A stretch of DNA of 64,000 nt from Orobanche coerulescens. Its lineage: Eukaryota; Streptophyta; Magnoliopsida; Lamiales; Orobanchaceae. Every line of letters starts with the position of its first letter. Position 1 is the stretch's first letter. The translations under genes were made by a program, and so were the position numbers. Positions 46,020-57,712 of the stretch are shown in pieces. The notes under the pieces are model-generated. The model was given only the letters and a program-made list of their open reading frames with translations. It ran no database searches and was not told the DNA's origin. The DNA lies in contig CM065801.1 in NCBI GenBank assembly GCA_033398695.1, forward strand, positions 2,666,001-2,730,000, read 5' to 3'.

Positions 46020-49000
46020 CTACATGTCTAAAGACAACATAAAGATTTTAGCAGCTAGGCCATATCGATATTTCTTAATATATTTTTCATTAAGTTCCTT
46101 GATTTGGTGCCTTGCTCCTGGGTTTGCAGAGACGAGTCGATCCAAGTACATGCACGCGAAGGGGCCACAACTGTGATTGTCGTTCTGTATGAACTGTTGC
46201 TCTCGTGGCATAATTTTGAAACTCATCTCCGTGTCATACTTCGCTTGATTGGTTGTTCATCCAATACCCGGATTGAGCTAGCACACGAGGCATCGACGCA
46301 TAATCGGTCGCAGCTTGGTTGAATCGGTAACGACCATCTTCGTGGTGGTGTGACAAGGAATCGCATAACCCACGGTCCATGCTATGATGTCAATCTTGAT
46401 AGTCACCCAGTGGCTTTGGTCGAGGCAACAAATGGCAATGATCTGTTCAAACACAATATGTAATCATATAAGATCATCACATCAAACATAGCGAATCATT
46501 GTTAAATATAAATTTCAAATGGCAACAAATCGTCAATTATTTATAAATATAAATTTCAAACTTACTTCGTTGCAATTTAACCATGGAACCGCATGTGGTG
46601 TATCAAGACCTGTCATGTAGTCCTCGATGCATTTAGGAATTTTCCACTCCTTGTAAACCGGCTTTCCCGTCACCTTGATGCCAAGTGGATCATCCGGATG
46701 GAGTCTTGCAAACTCATTGGCCAAAACTAACTACAAAAAGCCAAACCACAAGATTAAAAAATATCGATATCAAACCAATGATATACAAGTGAGTAGGTTA
46801 TAGAACTTACGTAAAATAGGGAGCCGGCAAGTACAGTGCCAACTCTACCGACACCAACACTACGGACTCCCCTCCGAAGCCTCGCTCGAGTTGCAAGCAC
46901 ATAACAGTCTATCACCTCGGCATCAAAGTCTTCACGGCTAGACTCTATCCGGTCAAATAACGCCTGGGTGAGAGCATGCCCAGTCTCCAAACACCGGACA
47001 ATAGCATCACGTGGTCGCTCCTCCTAAACCGTAGGTACAACTTCTTGAGCCTCGCTATCTCCGGGAGGCGCAACCACAAAAGGCTCTCGAAGAGCGGCAG
47101 ATGGTCGACTCACTCGCGGTGGAAGACTACGCTCACCCAAATGCCGTGTTCCGGCACTCACCATCTTCGCTACCCTCAAGATCCCTCTCACAACTATAAC
47201 AATCGAGAATCAGACAATGGCCGCTCGATCTCAAAATCGGCCGCTCGATCTCAAAATCGGCCGCCAGACCACCACCCTCACTGCGAAACATCGACCGTAA
47301 TGATGCTCATCCTGAAACCAATAACATCGTCCCATATCAATAAACGGCGCTCAAATGGCTCATACCGATGCTCGTAATCAAGGGGCCGCCGAGTCCGCTC
47401 AATGTAATGATGAATCGAGAATGGTGACCGTGGCTGACCTCGGGGTAGGCGGATGCTGAGAAAGGTGACTATTCTGACGCAGAGAAAGGTGACTCTAATG
47501 ATGAATAGCCTGACGATGAGAATGGTGACCGTGTCCGCGCCGAGACCGAGTGACGTGGAGGGTCGAAATCCTCCGCCGGGCGCTGCTATCAGAGGCAGAA
47601 TGACGAGGCCTATCATGGCTCCCAGCTGAGTAGTGTACCGGTCTCCTAGAACGCCTATGCATAGGTCCGAAGAAATCCACGATCCCAGAAAGCACCCGGC
47701 GAGAAACTCGAGCAATAAATCCGGACTCAGAATCGTCGTACAAGATCGCCTTCAAACGGCGATCGAAGTACTCATCCCTGCTCGTGTCCTGGGTGTGGTC
47801 CGGACAAGGAAGTCCGTGGACACAACACACCCTCTCTGGCTGCCTCTCCCGGTCCGATGTCTCTGCACCATGTACTGGTGGGGTACTCTGCCGGCGTCGC
47901 TTCGACACTTTATGTGCCGACTCATATGTAATCAATTTTCCGGCAGCCTTCTTCAACCTATCCATAACTTTCTTCCTCGGGATCGGCGCAGGCTCATCCT
48001 CCTTATTCCTCACAGCTATTCTTACAGGCTTAATGAACTTAACGTCATAAGGCGAGCCATTCTCAAAGCTCAGGTAGTAGTACTCAGCCTCATCCTCCTC
48101 CAGATGCGGTAAAGAGGGAAGTACTTTGTGCTGCAACAATAGTCATTAAAGCATACCATTAGATGGGCAATCACATAATGTTGAAGAGATGAGTGAAGTT
48201 AGGAGAAAATACGTTTACAAATTTATGTACCTTATCGTCGAAGAAATGAGTGAAATCACAAAACATCTTCCTCGTAGTCCACATCAAACACCGGGACTTG
48301 GACAGTTTTATCTCGACTACCACACAATGCTCCCAATGCAGAATCATCTCATACGACCATATTTGTAAAGCCCAAACAGACCATAGAAGTGATAGTCCTT
48401 GTGCTCTTGTCCCTCCTTCATGGCAACGTTGCCTATGTAGTAAGATAAAACCCCAAAGGCATAAGAACCCCAAGGAAACATATCCCACTGCTCGAAATCC
48501 TCCACTAATGCCCATGCCCATGTCTCGACCATCATGTCATCACGGCATAGGATAAAGTAGTAGTATATAAGCAAATTGGCAACCTTGAGATAATCTCTTA
48601 TGTCTCTACCAAAATCTCGAGCATTGAACCTCTTCCGCAGAACACTAACCTTAATGTTTTTGCCATGGAGTATTCTATGGAAAATACCGTCGGACGGAAG
48701 GAGATGGTCGTCCGGGATGGAAGGTAGAGTTTCCAAAATGGAGTCCCGTGATCAAGGCGAAATCACGGTCAGAAACGAATGGTCCTCCCGCAAACCTCGA
48801 ACCACGACTCATCCGGGGATTTGATCACCCTCCAATTGACGAGCAATCAAGTGATGTAGGGCGATTTGAACTCCCATTCCTCCTAACTTTAATCAAGCGC
48901 CCCATGACCCTACCAAGCTCTCGATAGCTCGATCAAAGAATAAATGAATTGCGGCCCATACTCCTTAATGTCTCAATGATCTCTTTAAATACCGCCTCCC

Positions 49001-49506
49001 GTATGTAAAGATTCACTTGACGTGTAACAAAACGCAATGTAGGTCTCTTCCATACGCAACCACTGCAATATGGACATACAACTCATAAGAATATGATAAA
49101 ATGCTTAAGAGAACGAAAAAAATTACGCCTTGCACACGATCGCATGCACACGATCGATGCCCGTCGTGTGAAGACCATCGTGTGCCACACGACGGTTCAC
49201 ACGACGGAAACGATCGTGTGCCTGCGATCGTGTGCAAGGCAGGAGCTTTTGCACTTCTAGCACACGACGGCACACACGATCGACGACCGTCGTGTGTAGC
49301 CATCGTGCCCACGAAAGACCATCGTGTACACGATGGTCTCATCTTCTTCAGCACGATCGTGGGAAGATGAACAACCGTCGTGGCACGATCGTGTGTGAAT
49401 GAAATACACTAACCGGCGGCTCATTGACGAATTGCTCTTCAGATGGAGTGTCACTAGCGGAACTTCTGGCGTCTTCAGATTCATTGTGGTAGTCGGAGGT
49501 CGACAT
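46020..49506 (-). pseudogene. ULP1-like protease gene with DUF1985 region (probably decayed)
   Basis: Start exon 49506-49414 (31 codons, MSTSDYHNESEDARSS...), with intron 49413-49063 containing a CGATCG array. The next region (49062-48231) includes DFALITGLHFGNS and YYYFILCRDDMMVETWAWAL...DFEQWDMFPWGSYAFGVL, the DUF1985 pattern of plant ULP1-bearing transposons. It needs at least one frameshift near 48380 and more upstream. Intron 48230-48131 separates an exon beginning HKVLPSLPHLEEDEAEYYYL, with a Lys/Arg-rich middle. Near the end come a ULP1/C48 His motif (CLDQSHWVTIKID, about 46400) and the Gln/Cys motif (QNDNHSCGPFACMYLDRL, about 46140-46190), with the nucleophile Cys preserved. ULP1 proteases cleave SUMO from proteins. 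Stops between 47280 and 47480 and the shifts argue for decay, although unrecognised introns could explain some. It is carried by the MULE, not a host gene. Confidence 0.65.
49131..49395. repeat. CGATCG/CGTCGTG array in ULP intron 1
   Basis: CACGATCGCATGCACACGATCG, ACACGACGG/CCGTCGTGTG and GGCACGATCGTG words fill the middle of intron 49413-49063. No such word is seen in the neighbouring exons. Confidence 0.85.
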
Positions 49507-49784
49507 TTCTGGCCGGCGAAGGGTTTCACGACGGGAGACTTTTTTTGCAGAGAGGAGGAGAGTTTTTTGGAATATTGAGTTGTGGGACCTTTTTTTATTG
49601 TTGTTTAGTTTTAATAATCTTCCTTTTTCTTTTTTAGTTTTTTTTTTCTCTTATTGGTAGACTTTAAGGGTAATAAAGTCTTTTAACACATTTTGGTATC
49701 AAAAACTTATAGTTTTATGAATGGGGATATATAATTTGTTACTTTTATGGTTTGGTACTAAAAAAGAGAGATCCCTTAATAATA

Positions 49785-50060
49785 ATATTTACTATTATTA
49801 TTAATAAGATTTATTATTGTTGTTGTTGTTGTTGATTACTATTATTATTACCATTATTATCAGTGTTATTATTATTATTGTTATTATTATTATAGTTATT
49901 ATCGTTATTGTTATCAATATCATTAATATTATTATAATTTATCCTTATCAAATAGATCTCAACTTATCATTATATTTTTATTAAGTATATTATTATTTTT
50001 ATTTTTATTTTATTTTATTTTTTATTATTATTATTATAATTAATATTATTTACCCTTAAT
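49785..50060. repeat. ATT-rich repeat, third copy
   Basis: Repeats the TTGTTGTTGATTACTATTATTATT ... TTATTATCAGTGTTATTATT unit of 38210-38350 and 39541-39715. It was continuous with the second copy before the MULE inserted. Confidence 0.7.
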
Positions 50061-50577
50061 ATATATTTCAGTTCAGTTCTGTTCAATTCAATTCACTTCA
50101 ATTCAAATTCATTCAGTTCAAAAGAATAAAGTCTAAGTAATTTGTAAATGGGACATAATAAGTATCTCTAAATATCTGTGTTTCGTTTTAAGAGATGAAA
50201 CCAAATAACTACATTACCCTTATTAAAAATTACCATCCTCATTTTTTTTTTTTTTTTTTGTATTTTCTTTCTCTATTCTACTCTTGCGTTTTCTACATAT
50301 TTTATTAAGAGTAAATAAAAGGGTAAAATTAATTGAGAATTCATTTTGGAATTGTGAGGATTTTAACATTTATATTTTTGGGAAATAAACTCATTTTTTT
50401 TTTGGAAATTTATTAATAGCCACATCACCAACATAGTACGACGGTACGAATAGACTGATTAATTCATGCTTTACAGTTGTATAGTCCAAATAAGGTGCAA
50501 GATTCTTTAAAACCTACAAGCCTATTACCCAATAGGTGGTGTTTTAATTTGACAAATATTCTATTATTGTCGGAAAA
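50061..50577. other. Intergenic, nothing recognised
   Basis: AT-rich with a TTCAGTTCA-like run at 50068-50120 and a T-run at 50240-50258. No gene. Confidence 0.4.
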
Positions 50578-50764
50578 ATGATAGGGCAGCATCCTGAACC
50601 ACACCTCCAAATACACTCGTACTTTATGGGTGTTGTACCGCGTGTTTTACTATTAATTTTATTATAATATTATTATGAATATTTTATCTGTAAAACATGC
50701 GGTACAATATCCATAAAGCACGGATGTGTATGGAGGTGTGGTTCAGGGTGTTGCTTTATCACCC
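50578..50764. mobile_element. Foldback MITE of 187 bp
   Basis: Left arm TGATAGGGCAGCATCCTGAA ... TACCGCGTGTTTTAC and right arm GTAAAACATGCGGTAC ... ATCA pair over about 70 bases with about 85-90% complementarity around an AT-rich loop of about 40 bases. Non-coding. Confidence 0.7.
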
Positions 50765-50809
50765 CTCTTATTGTGGAGATAATGATATGCTCCCTCCATC
50801 CCAATAATA

Positions 50810-51103
50810 CTCTCTTTGTCCCGCAAGATTGTGCTCAATTTATCATTTTCGTCCGTCTCACAAAAGTGTGTCCATTCCATTTTTAGAAAACATCCCTTAC
50901 ACTTTTACTTCACTTTTTCAACTTATTTACAACAATACCAAGCATGACCCATACATTTTATTCTTTAATTAATCAACAACAATAATTAATATACACATAC
51001 AACAAAAAGTGGGACCCTTTCTCCACTCAAATTCACCACTACCTAACTTTTATTAAAACCCGTGCCCATAAAAAGTGAGTACACTCTTATGGGACAGAGG
51101 GAG
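50810..51103. mobile_element. Stowaway-like MITE
   Basis: 294 bp flanked by TA (50808-50809, 51104-51105), with ends CTCTCTTTGTCCC and GGGACAGAGGGAG inverted. A partial second end (CTCCCTCCATCCCAATAA, 50790-50807) lies just outside, suggesting insertion into or beside another MITE. Confidence 0.7.
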
Positions 51104-51105
51104 TA

Positions 51106-51530
51106 TATACTATCATATCTCACTCATTTAGTTAATATATATACCTCCATCTCTCATAATATGATTTTATCTCAATAAATTAATAATTTATTTTTTATAA
51201 CAAAATCTTAATATGTGATAATTGGGACATAATATTTCCTAATATTCTTATAATAATTGATATGATATTCCTTATAATTAATATTTTTTGTTATATAAAT
51301 TATAATATCAATTGATTGAAAAAACTAAAAGAGATATGATTGATTAATTAATTAACATGAAGTGTATTTATAATAGTCGCATGTGACGGACTATTAGTTT
51401 GAGTAATGATACTCTTACAAACCATTTACACCAAAAATTTACATATTGCCGGTGTTTGTTAGTTTATGTCTACACTGGTGTTTGTTAGTGCGGGTCACTA
51501 GTGATTTTTTTAGTAATTAAATAAAGCTGT

Positions 51531-51582
<52 letters not shown>

Positions 51583-52692
51583 TTTACATTACATAATAGA
51601 TTTGAATTTTCAAGTATAATGAAAATTGATTGAGCCGATCGAATCAATTAATTAACGATCGGACTGATTTTTTTTGGAAAAATCAACTTAGATCTATTAG
51701 ATGTGCGCTATTATTATTGAAAAGCAATTTGATTCGGTTCAATTGTATTAATAATATATGGTTCTGTTAACATACCGATTCCTGTCTTAGAAGAAGTACT
51801 CCTCTCTCAGGCAAATATTGACAGATGATGTATATTCGATGTATTTTAAGTGATGATTGATCTAAGATGATAAATGTATAGTGAATATTAAAATATAAAA
51901 AATATATATGATAAAAATGTGATGGATACTAAAAAAATAAAATATAATTATTTGATTTAATTATAAAAAAAGATATATATAAATGTACTCAAAGAACTGT
52001 TTTTTTTTAATAGAAATATATACTTTGAAGTCATAGATAGAGCATCATTTGGGAAGGTCAACAAACGAAAGCCATGTTTGACGGATTCATTGTTTTACTG
52101 ACACGCATATTTTAAATAAACACTCCCTTTTAAATAATGCATAAATCCCTTTTCTTTTGTTTTATTTTTTCTGTCTTCAACGAAAAGGATTTTTGCACAG
52201 TTTTAAAATCAATTTATAAATGCTTAAAATAAAGGAGATTGATCCAATAATATAAGGAAAACAAAGGATCAAAACATAAGGATATTAATTTTTTGACACA
52301 TGACTTATTTTTATACATAAATCCTAATGTATTATATATGAAGTCTTAATTATACACACGTAATTCCTTCCGGTAATCTAAAGTGTATGATCTTTACGGC
52401 CCCACTGCCACCCACCCACCACCACCACCCAACCGCCGGCTGCCAATGTTAATCGGCAACCAGTCGACCAGTCATCTACCATTATTTCAGGCTAGTTGGA
52501 TTTTTCCCGACCAATCACCAGCCGTATGATTTTTTTTATTGTCGATCATCCGACGAAAAGTCGCCGGGAGTTTAAGTTTCTTCCGCTAGCCGCAGAATTA
52601 CCTAGGTGTGTTCTTTTTGTTTTAGCTGTTGGGCCGTCGAGTGGCTTGTTGCTATTTTATTTTTTTGGTTGCCGTCTATCACTGGCCGGCCG
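51106..52692. other. AT-rich intergenic sequence with (AT)n microsatellite
   Basis: A pure AT run covers about 51533-51578. A C/A-rich simple stretch lies at 52403-52432. No gene; the frames at 52496-52735 lack any recognisable domain. Confidence 0.45.
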
Positions 52693-55243
52693 TGTAGCGC
52701 CCTCGATCCGGTGTGGAAATATTACAGCACCGTAAGCTCTTCTCGCAAGGAGCTGTCAGGCTTAATACCTACTCATAACCATAATATTTTACCGATAAGG
52801 TTAAATAACACAATAAATACAGAGCATCAAATCAAAGAGTGGAATAAACGACTCGCAAGGCCACTCGATGACATGATAATGACTAGTTCAAACAGAACTC
52901 TATTACAATTCATTCCCACGCAGGGGTCCAAATACAACCATATATCCATACAAAGGTAGGATACATACTACGGAAATAAATACAACTCGACAGACAAAAA
53001 TAATACGCCGACTCTCATGTGATTAGTATCATCGCTTTCCATCATTCTTCATGCCGATCCTATAAATGCTCCCTCGAACTGCTAATACGTGACATACATA
53101 AAAGACATCAACCCCAAAATGGGGGGTGGGGTGGGTTAGCATTGAGGATATGTAGTACTAGTACCAATATTCTAGCTATACAAATTATACCACGCAACAT
53201 CAATCATGAGTTGGACATAGACAACTATTTATAAAGAACTCCCGACAAGCGTTCACGTTAAGAAAATAGTCTTAAAACCTTAGAATGTCTTTAGAAGTCT
53301 CGGGAGTTTAAAAAAGAAAAATCTTTGTGACCTCGGGTCCGTAGTTATAAAACTATTTCAAATTGTTAGAGACTCAGACCAAAATTCATTTCGCACCACA
53401 ATATACAGAACATGAATATGTGGTCTACATCTCAGAACATTAAACCACAAAACGAGCCAATGAGTTAACCCGATACCACATTTACAACTATGTATCTAGA
53501 GGTCATCTTGGGTCATACCTGGTTGGACATCTCATGGACAAACACTATTCGTATTTTGCAAGTAACGAACTCCAGAGGCCTCGTCGGACCATACCTGGTA
53601 CCACAACATACGTTGTTCGTACTCTCAAGTAACAAACTCCAGAGGCCCCTTCGGATCCTACCTGGTAACACTCATTTATGGGTATCAATTCATACTCACA
53701 AGTACCGACTCTCATAGTCCTCGTCAAGCCTTACCTGGTTAAAGCCAGCGCAGACCGTTGTGTCCTGATCCGCACTCACAAGTACCAGAGGTACAGTCAC
53801 ACCTTACTTGGTTGAATACAACGCCACACGAATTAAAAATACACATAAACAAAATCCCAACAACATCAAGAGACAACACATCATCAGTGCATCAAAAAAC
53901 AACATCAAGAGACAACAGATCATCAGTGCAGCAAAAAACATCAATCGAACAACATAACATAATAATACACTTCAAAGTGTAACATGATCCCATTCAAGAT
54001 CAATACCAACGCAGTTCCACAAGGAACAAACTCAAAAGTTTATCTCAACAATCACAACCTTCAAAGTCCCACAAGAAGGAGCATTCAAGAACAACATCAA
54101 CACAATAAGACAAATATACTGTTTATCTACGATAAATCACATATATCGCCATTAAAGAGCGAAAACAAACATCACAACCTAATACGCAACTTCAATCCAC
54201 AAAATATAACTCGTGTAGACAAGGAACTTGTCTCGATAATCAACACGTGAATGCTCCAAAGAACAAGGCTTGATTGTAGGTTTTGAAACCTCCGATTACT
54301 ATAAAAATATAACAAAACAATAATCATTATGAATATCATAATCAATTACGATGAATAATGCCCCCAAACCCGAATAGAGACCCTGTGAAACGATTAATCT
54401 AACATTAAATATTCAACGGTTCACAAAGAACTCCAATTCAATGTTCGGGATGAACGAAATCAGGATATGCACATATAATCCATGGAATACTATCAACAAT
54501 ACCGAGTAACACTAACTGATTCCTCAAAACCGGTTTAAAATTGGAACCCATAAGAAAACCCAAAAAATTCTCAAAATAGGGTTCTAGTAAGATTTTCTTT
54601 GATTTGGAAGAGAATGCAGGATTAAATGATGTTTAATCCACACTAGGAACTCAAAATTTATGATAGATGGTGAATAATCACACAAAATCGCCTCCAAGTC
54701 GCTGCACTCTTTCCCATCGATTTTAGGGTAAGAAATGAGGAAATGCAGAAAAAGGCTACTGCTAGCTTATATATATCATGAATTAAGTTAGCATATGCTA
54801 AGCACCACTTAGCATGCGCTAATGAGCCTAAAATTAGAGGGTCATGTCTTGGCCCGTTAGTGTGCGCTAACCAGTACAATATCGTACGCTAACATACTGC
54901 TGAACATGCACTCAGCCTCTTGTACATCAGTACAGCAGTGTAACTCGGCAGCCCAAACACATTCCCCACGATGCAAAACACGAAGGTTAATAACAAACAA
55001 CGAAACATGCACGTAGAACATCAATATACGAACCCAAGCGCTAAATAAAACTTACGAAACATCTAGTCGAGATACAAGAAGACTTATCCAACGACACAAT
55101 TACCATTATGAAGAAAATGGCGAAATTCAGGGAATAATTCAAAATAACCGCATAAATCGTCCGAATAACAAAAAGTGAAAAAGAAAACATGTTATAAAAA
55201 TCATAACGAGTACAAGCGAGTCGCTGAAATCCAAAAAAGTACT
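52693..55243 (-). repeat. Older Gypsy-type LTR, interrupted by the next element
   Basis: Read on the minus strand it ends GAGGGCGCTACA at 52693, followed inward by a TGCTGTAATATT-like stretch seen in the other Tekay-type LTR ends here. The right side stops at 55243, where a complete LTR begins; its outer part resembles the start of the solo LTR (GACTCGCTTGTACTCG against AACTCGCTTAGCACTG). It therefore seems to have been split by that insertion. It contains four TTAGCATGCGCTAA-type palindromes (54782-54893), degenerate 90-bp tandem units with TACCTGGT and CTCCAGAGGCC (53500-53830), and a 39-bp duplication (53870-53945). Confidence 0.6.
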
Positions 55244-57678
55244 TGTAACACCCCAAACTAGGCATTACAGTGCCGTGGACCCCCGACTGGGACCCACTAG
55301 GCGAATGAAAATTAATGAATTAAGTGATATAATTGTAGTACCGAACCACAGTATATCAATAATTACTCCGGTGAGGAGTTTCATTACAACACACCCAAGA
55401 TAATACCGAATACATGTATATTTTATATGAAGATAAAATATACAACACTGAATGACATGAATATCCAAACAGAAGTCTGCAGCGGAAATAAAATGAAGAG
55501 AAACATGAGTGAATGAAAGAATTGGGGCCCACTACTAGTATCACTGGGACTCCTCGCCGTCAACGTTCTCTTCCCGTGCCTTAGCCTTGCCATGACCTGA
55601 AAACAACATTCCCCAACGGGGTCAGTTACACAGAACAACAATCCTCAAGAGTTGAATAAACACAATCATGATATAATTTAATTATGAAATGACGCTGAAG
55701 AGAGGCATCATAGTACACCCGTAATGGAATGTGCACGTGCACAAAACGGATGTCCGGACACACCCGTCATTATACCTAATTAGTCTCACGGAGGTACATT
55801 ACCGTGTGCATAGTCCAATGTATCGGTGAACCCAACACATGACCATCACGTGCCCGACTAAAAATCCCACACATCCACACCCGACCGCGCAATATGAACC
55901 CAGAAGGTCATATGAACAAGAATGACCATGAAGAATAATAATGAATAACAATCCGACAAAGTCAAGAATGACTCACCGAGATGAAATGATAGTGAAATGA
56001 ATGATAGCTCAATGAAATGATTGGAACCGTCGTTCCTCGTGAATGAAATGATTAATTGACAATTACAAGTCTCAATACGATTAATACATTATGAGTGAAT
56101 TATGGTTATGAATGAACAACAACGAAAGGAATGAATATCCTTTTAACCGAGTAAGAATTAACTTACTCAACCGGTGAAGAATGTCCTTCCTCGAACAAAC
56201 GTCCTACAATGAGATGTCGGTCGCTCGAACAACCTTGAATGACAATTACCAGCAATGCTCAATATACGAATCAAACATGATAATAACCGACTCAGACGTC
56301 GAAACAACAATATATAAACTCATAGAGGCATTCTAGCGAACACTTAGCAAACACACATCCTTAGATAATATCCAATCCCGAATATATCGAAACCAACTCC
56401 AAAATGAGTATTTCAAACCATCAAAACAATTTCAATGATATCAATAACCCCATAGGAATCCATAATTCGAGTTAACGACAACATCTAATTGAAAATCCCA
56501 AAATATTAAAGTCAACCCCAAAGTGTTCTTGAATCAACCCCAAACAATACATGAAATCCGAAATATATGCCATTAAATCCGTAGGAATACATTTATCCAA
56601 GGTAGATAATCCATATCTAACATATTCCAACAACAATCCAAGTTCATACGAAGAAATCGGAAGGAAAACCCTAAATATCCGAAATTCTAGATTCAATAAA
56701 TCATTACCTTTGATTTGATGTGATGGGGATGATGAAATGATGATTAATCCAACTCAAAGACTTGAAGATGATGATAAGTGATAGTAGCTCGAAGAACACT
56801 CTCCAAATCGTCCAAAATCTCCCGGAATCGCCCAAAAACGAAGTAAGAAATGAAAATGACGAAGTAAGGGCTGAACTGTCCTATTTGTAGAGATCCCAGT
56901 TTAGCGCGCGCTAGCCCCAGTTCTTAGCGTGCGCTAACGGGTGTTTTGGGTAGTCCAGTACCCACTATCCGAAAATGGTAGCGTGCGCTACGTACCTTTT
57001 TGTAGCGTGCGCTACGGTTGTACACTTAGCGTGCGCTAACCCCAGAATGTTAGCGTGCGCTAACGAATTATCTGATGCCCAGTACTGGAGTCCAGGACCT
57101 TCTGTCCTCTGATCTGATCGCGGTAGCGTGTGCTACATTCAATATTTAGCGTGCGCTACTACACCGTTTGCGTACGCTAAAACCACTCATAGAGTGCGCT
57201 ATGAATTAAGCCCATTCAGTCCAGTAGCCACTGGACTCAACCTGATCCGACCTTAGCGCGCGCTACACCGACTGAATAGCGTGCGCTACTCCAGCCTACT
57301 AGCGCGCGCTACTTACCATTTGTAGCGTGCGCTACTTACACCCAATCGCAAAGGCTTCGATCGCCCTTGCTTGAACTACACTAGCGTGCGCTAGTGTTGA
57401 GAGGTAGCGTGCGCTACCCGTACTCAATTAGCGCACGCTAAAGAGAGTACGTAGCGTGCGCTACTCCTCACACACAGCACACTAAGAAGATGACAATGGT
57501 GATAAACACGGCACGAAACTCCATCTAGATTGATGATGAAAGACGATACAATTACTCTGAACGGTGAATACAATGATTGAATATGAGTGGCGATCATTAA
57601 TGAGTGAAAATTACTGAGTGACAATTACAGAATGATAAGTACTGAATGATAATGACTAAATTACAACCGGGTATTACA
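55244..57678 (-). repeat. 3' LTR, 2435 bp
   Basis: Minus strand TGTAATACCCGG ... GGGGTGTTACA. Its first third (56890-57463) carries the TAGCGTGCGCTA array. The last 1.1 kb matches 62909-64000. Confidence 0.9.
56890..57463. repeat. Array of eighteen TAGCG-GCGCTA palindromes
   Basis: Eighteen copies of TAGCG(T/C)GCGCTA or close variants in about 575 bases, with unrelated spacers of 8-60 bases. Outer flanking bases are complementary in 13 of 18: G..C six or seven times, T..A several times, C..G once and A..T once. One copy extends to ACACTAGCG..CGCTAGTGT and one to GGTAGCG..CGCTACC. Confidence 0.95.
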
Positions 57679-57692
57679 TACACCCCCCCTTA
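57679..57692 (-). other. Polypurine tract
   Basis: Minus strand AAGGGGGGGTGTA directly before the LTR start TGTAATAC. It is the second-strand priming site of the element. Confidence 0.8.
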
Positions 57693-57712
57693 AAAGAGTT
57701 TCGTCCCCGTTA

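Larger units (their letters stand above)
39722..49775. mobile_element. 10-kb MULE carrying transposase, ULP1-like and small genes
   Basis: Terminal inverted repeats of about 110 bp (39722-39830 and 49665-49775) share, for example, TCATTCATAAAA(T/C)TATAAGTTTTTG. Perfect 9-bp repeats TTAATAATA flank the element (39713-39721 and 49776-49784), though the host sequence is itself TTA-rich. Contents: MuDR-type transposase (plus, decayed), a 90-aa two-exon gene (minus), a 405-bp tandem block, a ULP1/DUF1985-type gene (minus) and at least five CGATCG-rich arrays. ULP1-bearing MULEs (Kaonashi type) are known from Arabidopsis and melon. The imperfect TIRs and broken transposase suggest it is no longer autonomous. 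Confidence 0.8.

Noticed and set aside
46104..48555. Plus-strand frames of 70-159 codons opposite the ULP gene
   Set aside because: Antisense shadows of the minus-strand exons, which carry the recognisable ULP1 and DUF1985 motifs.
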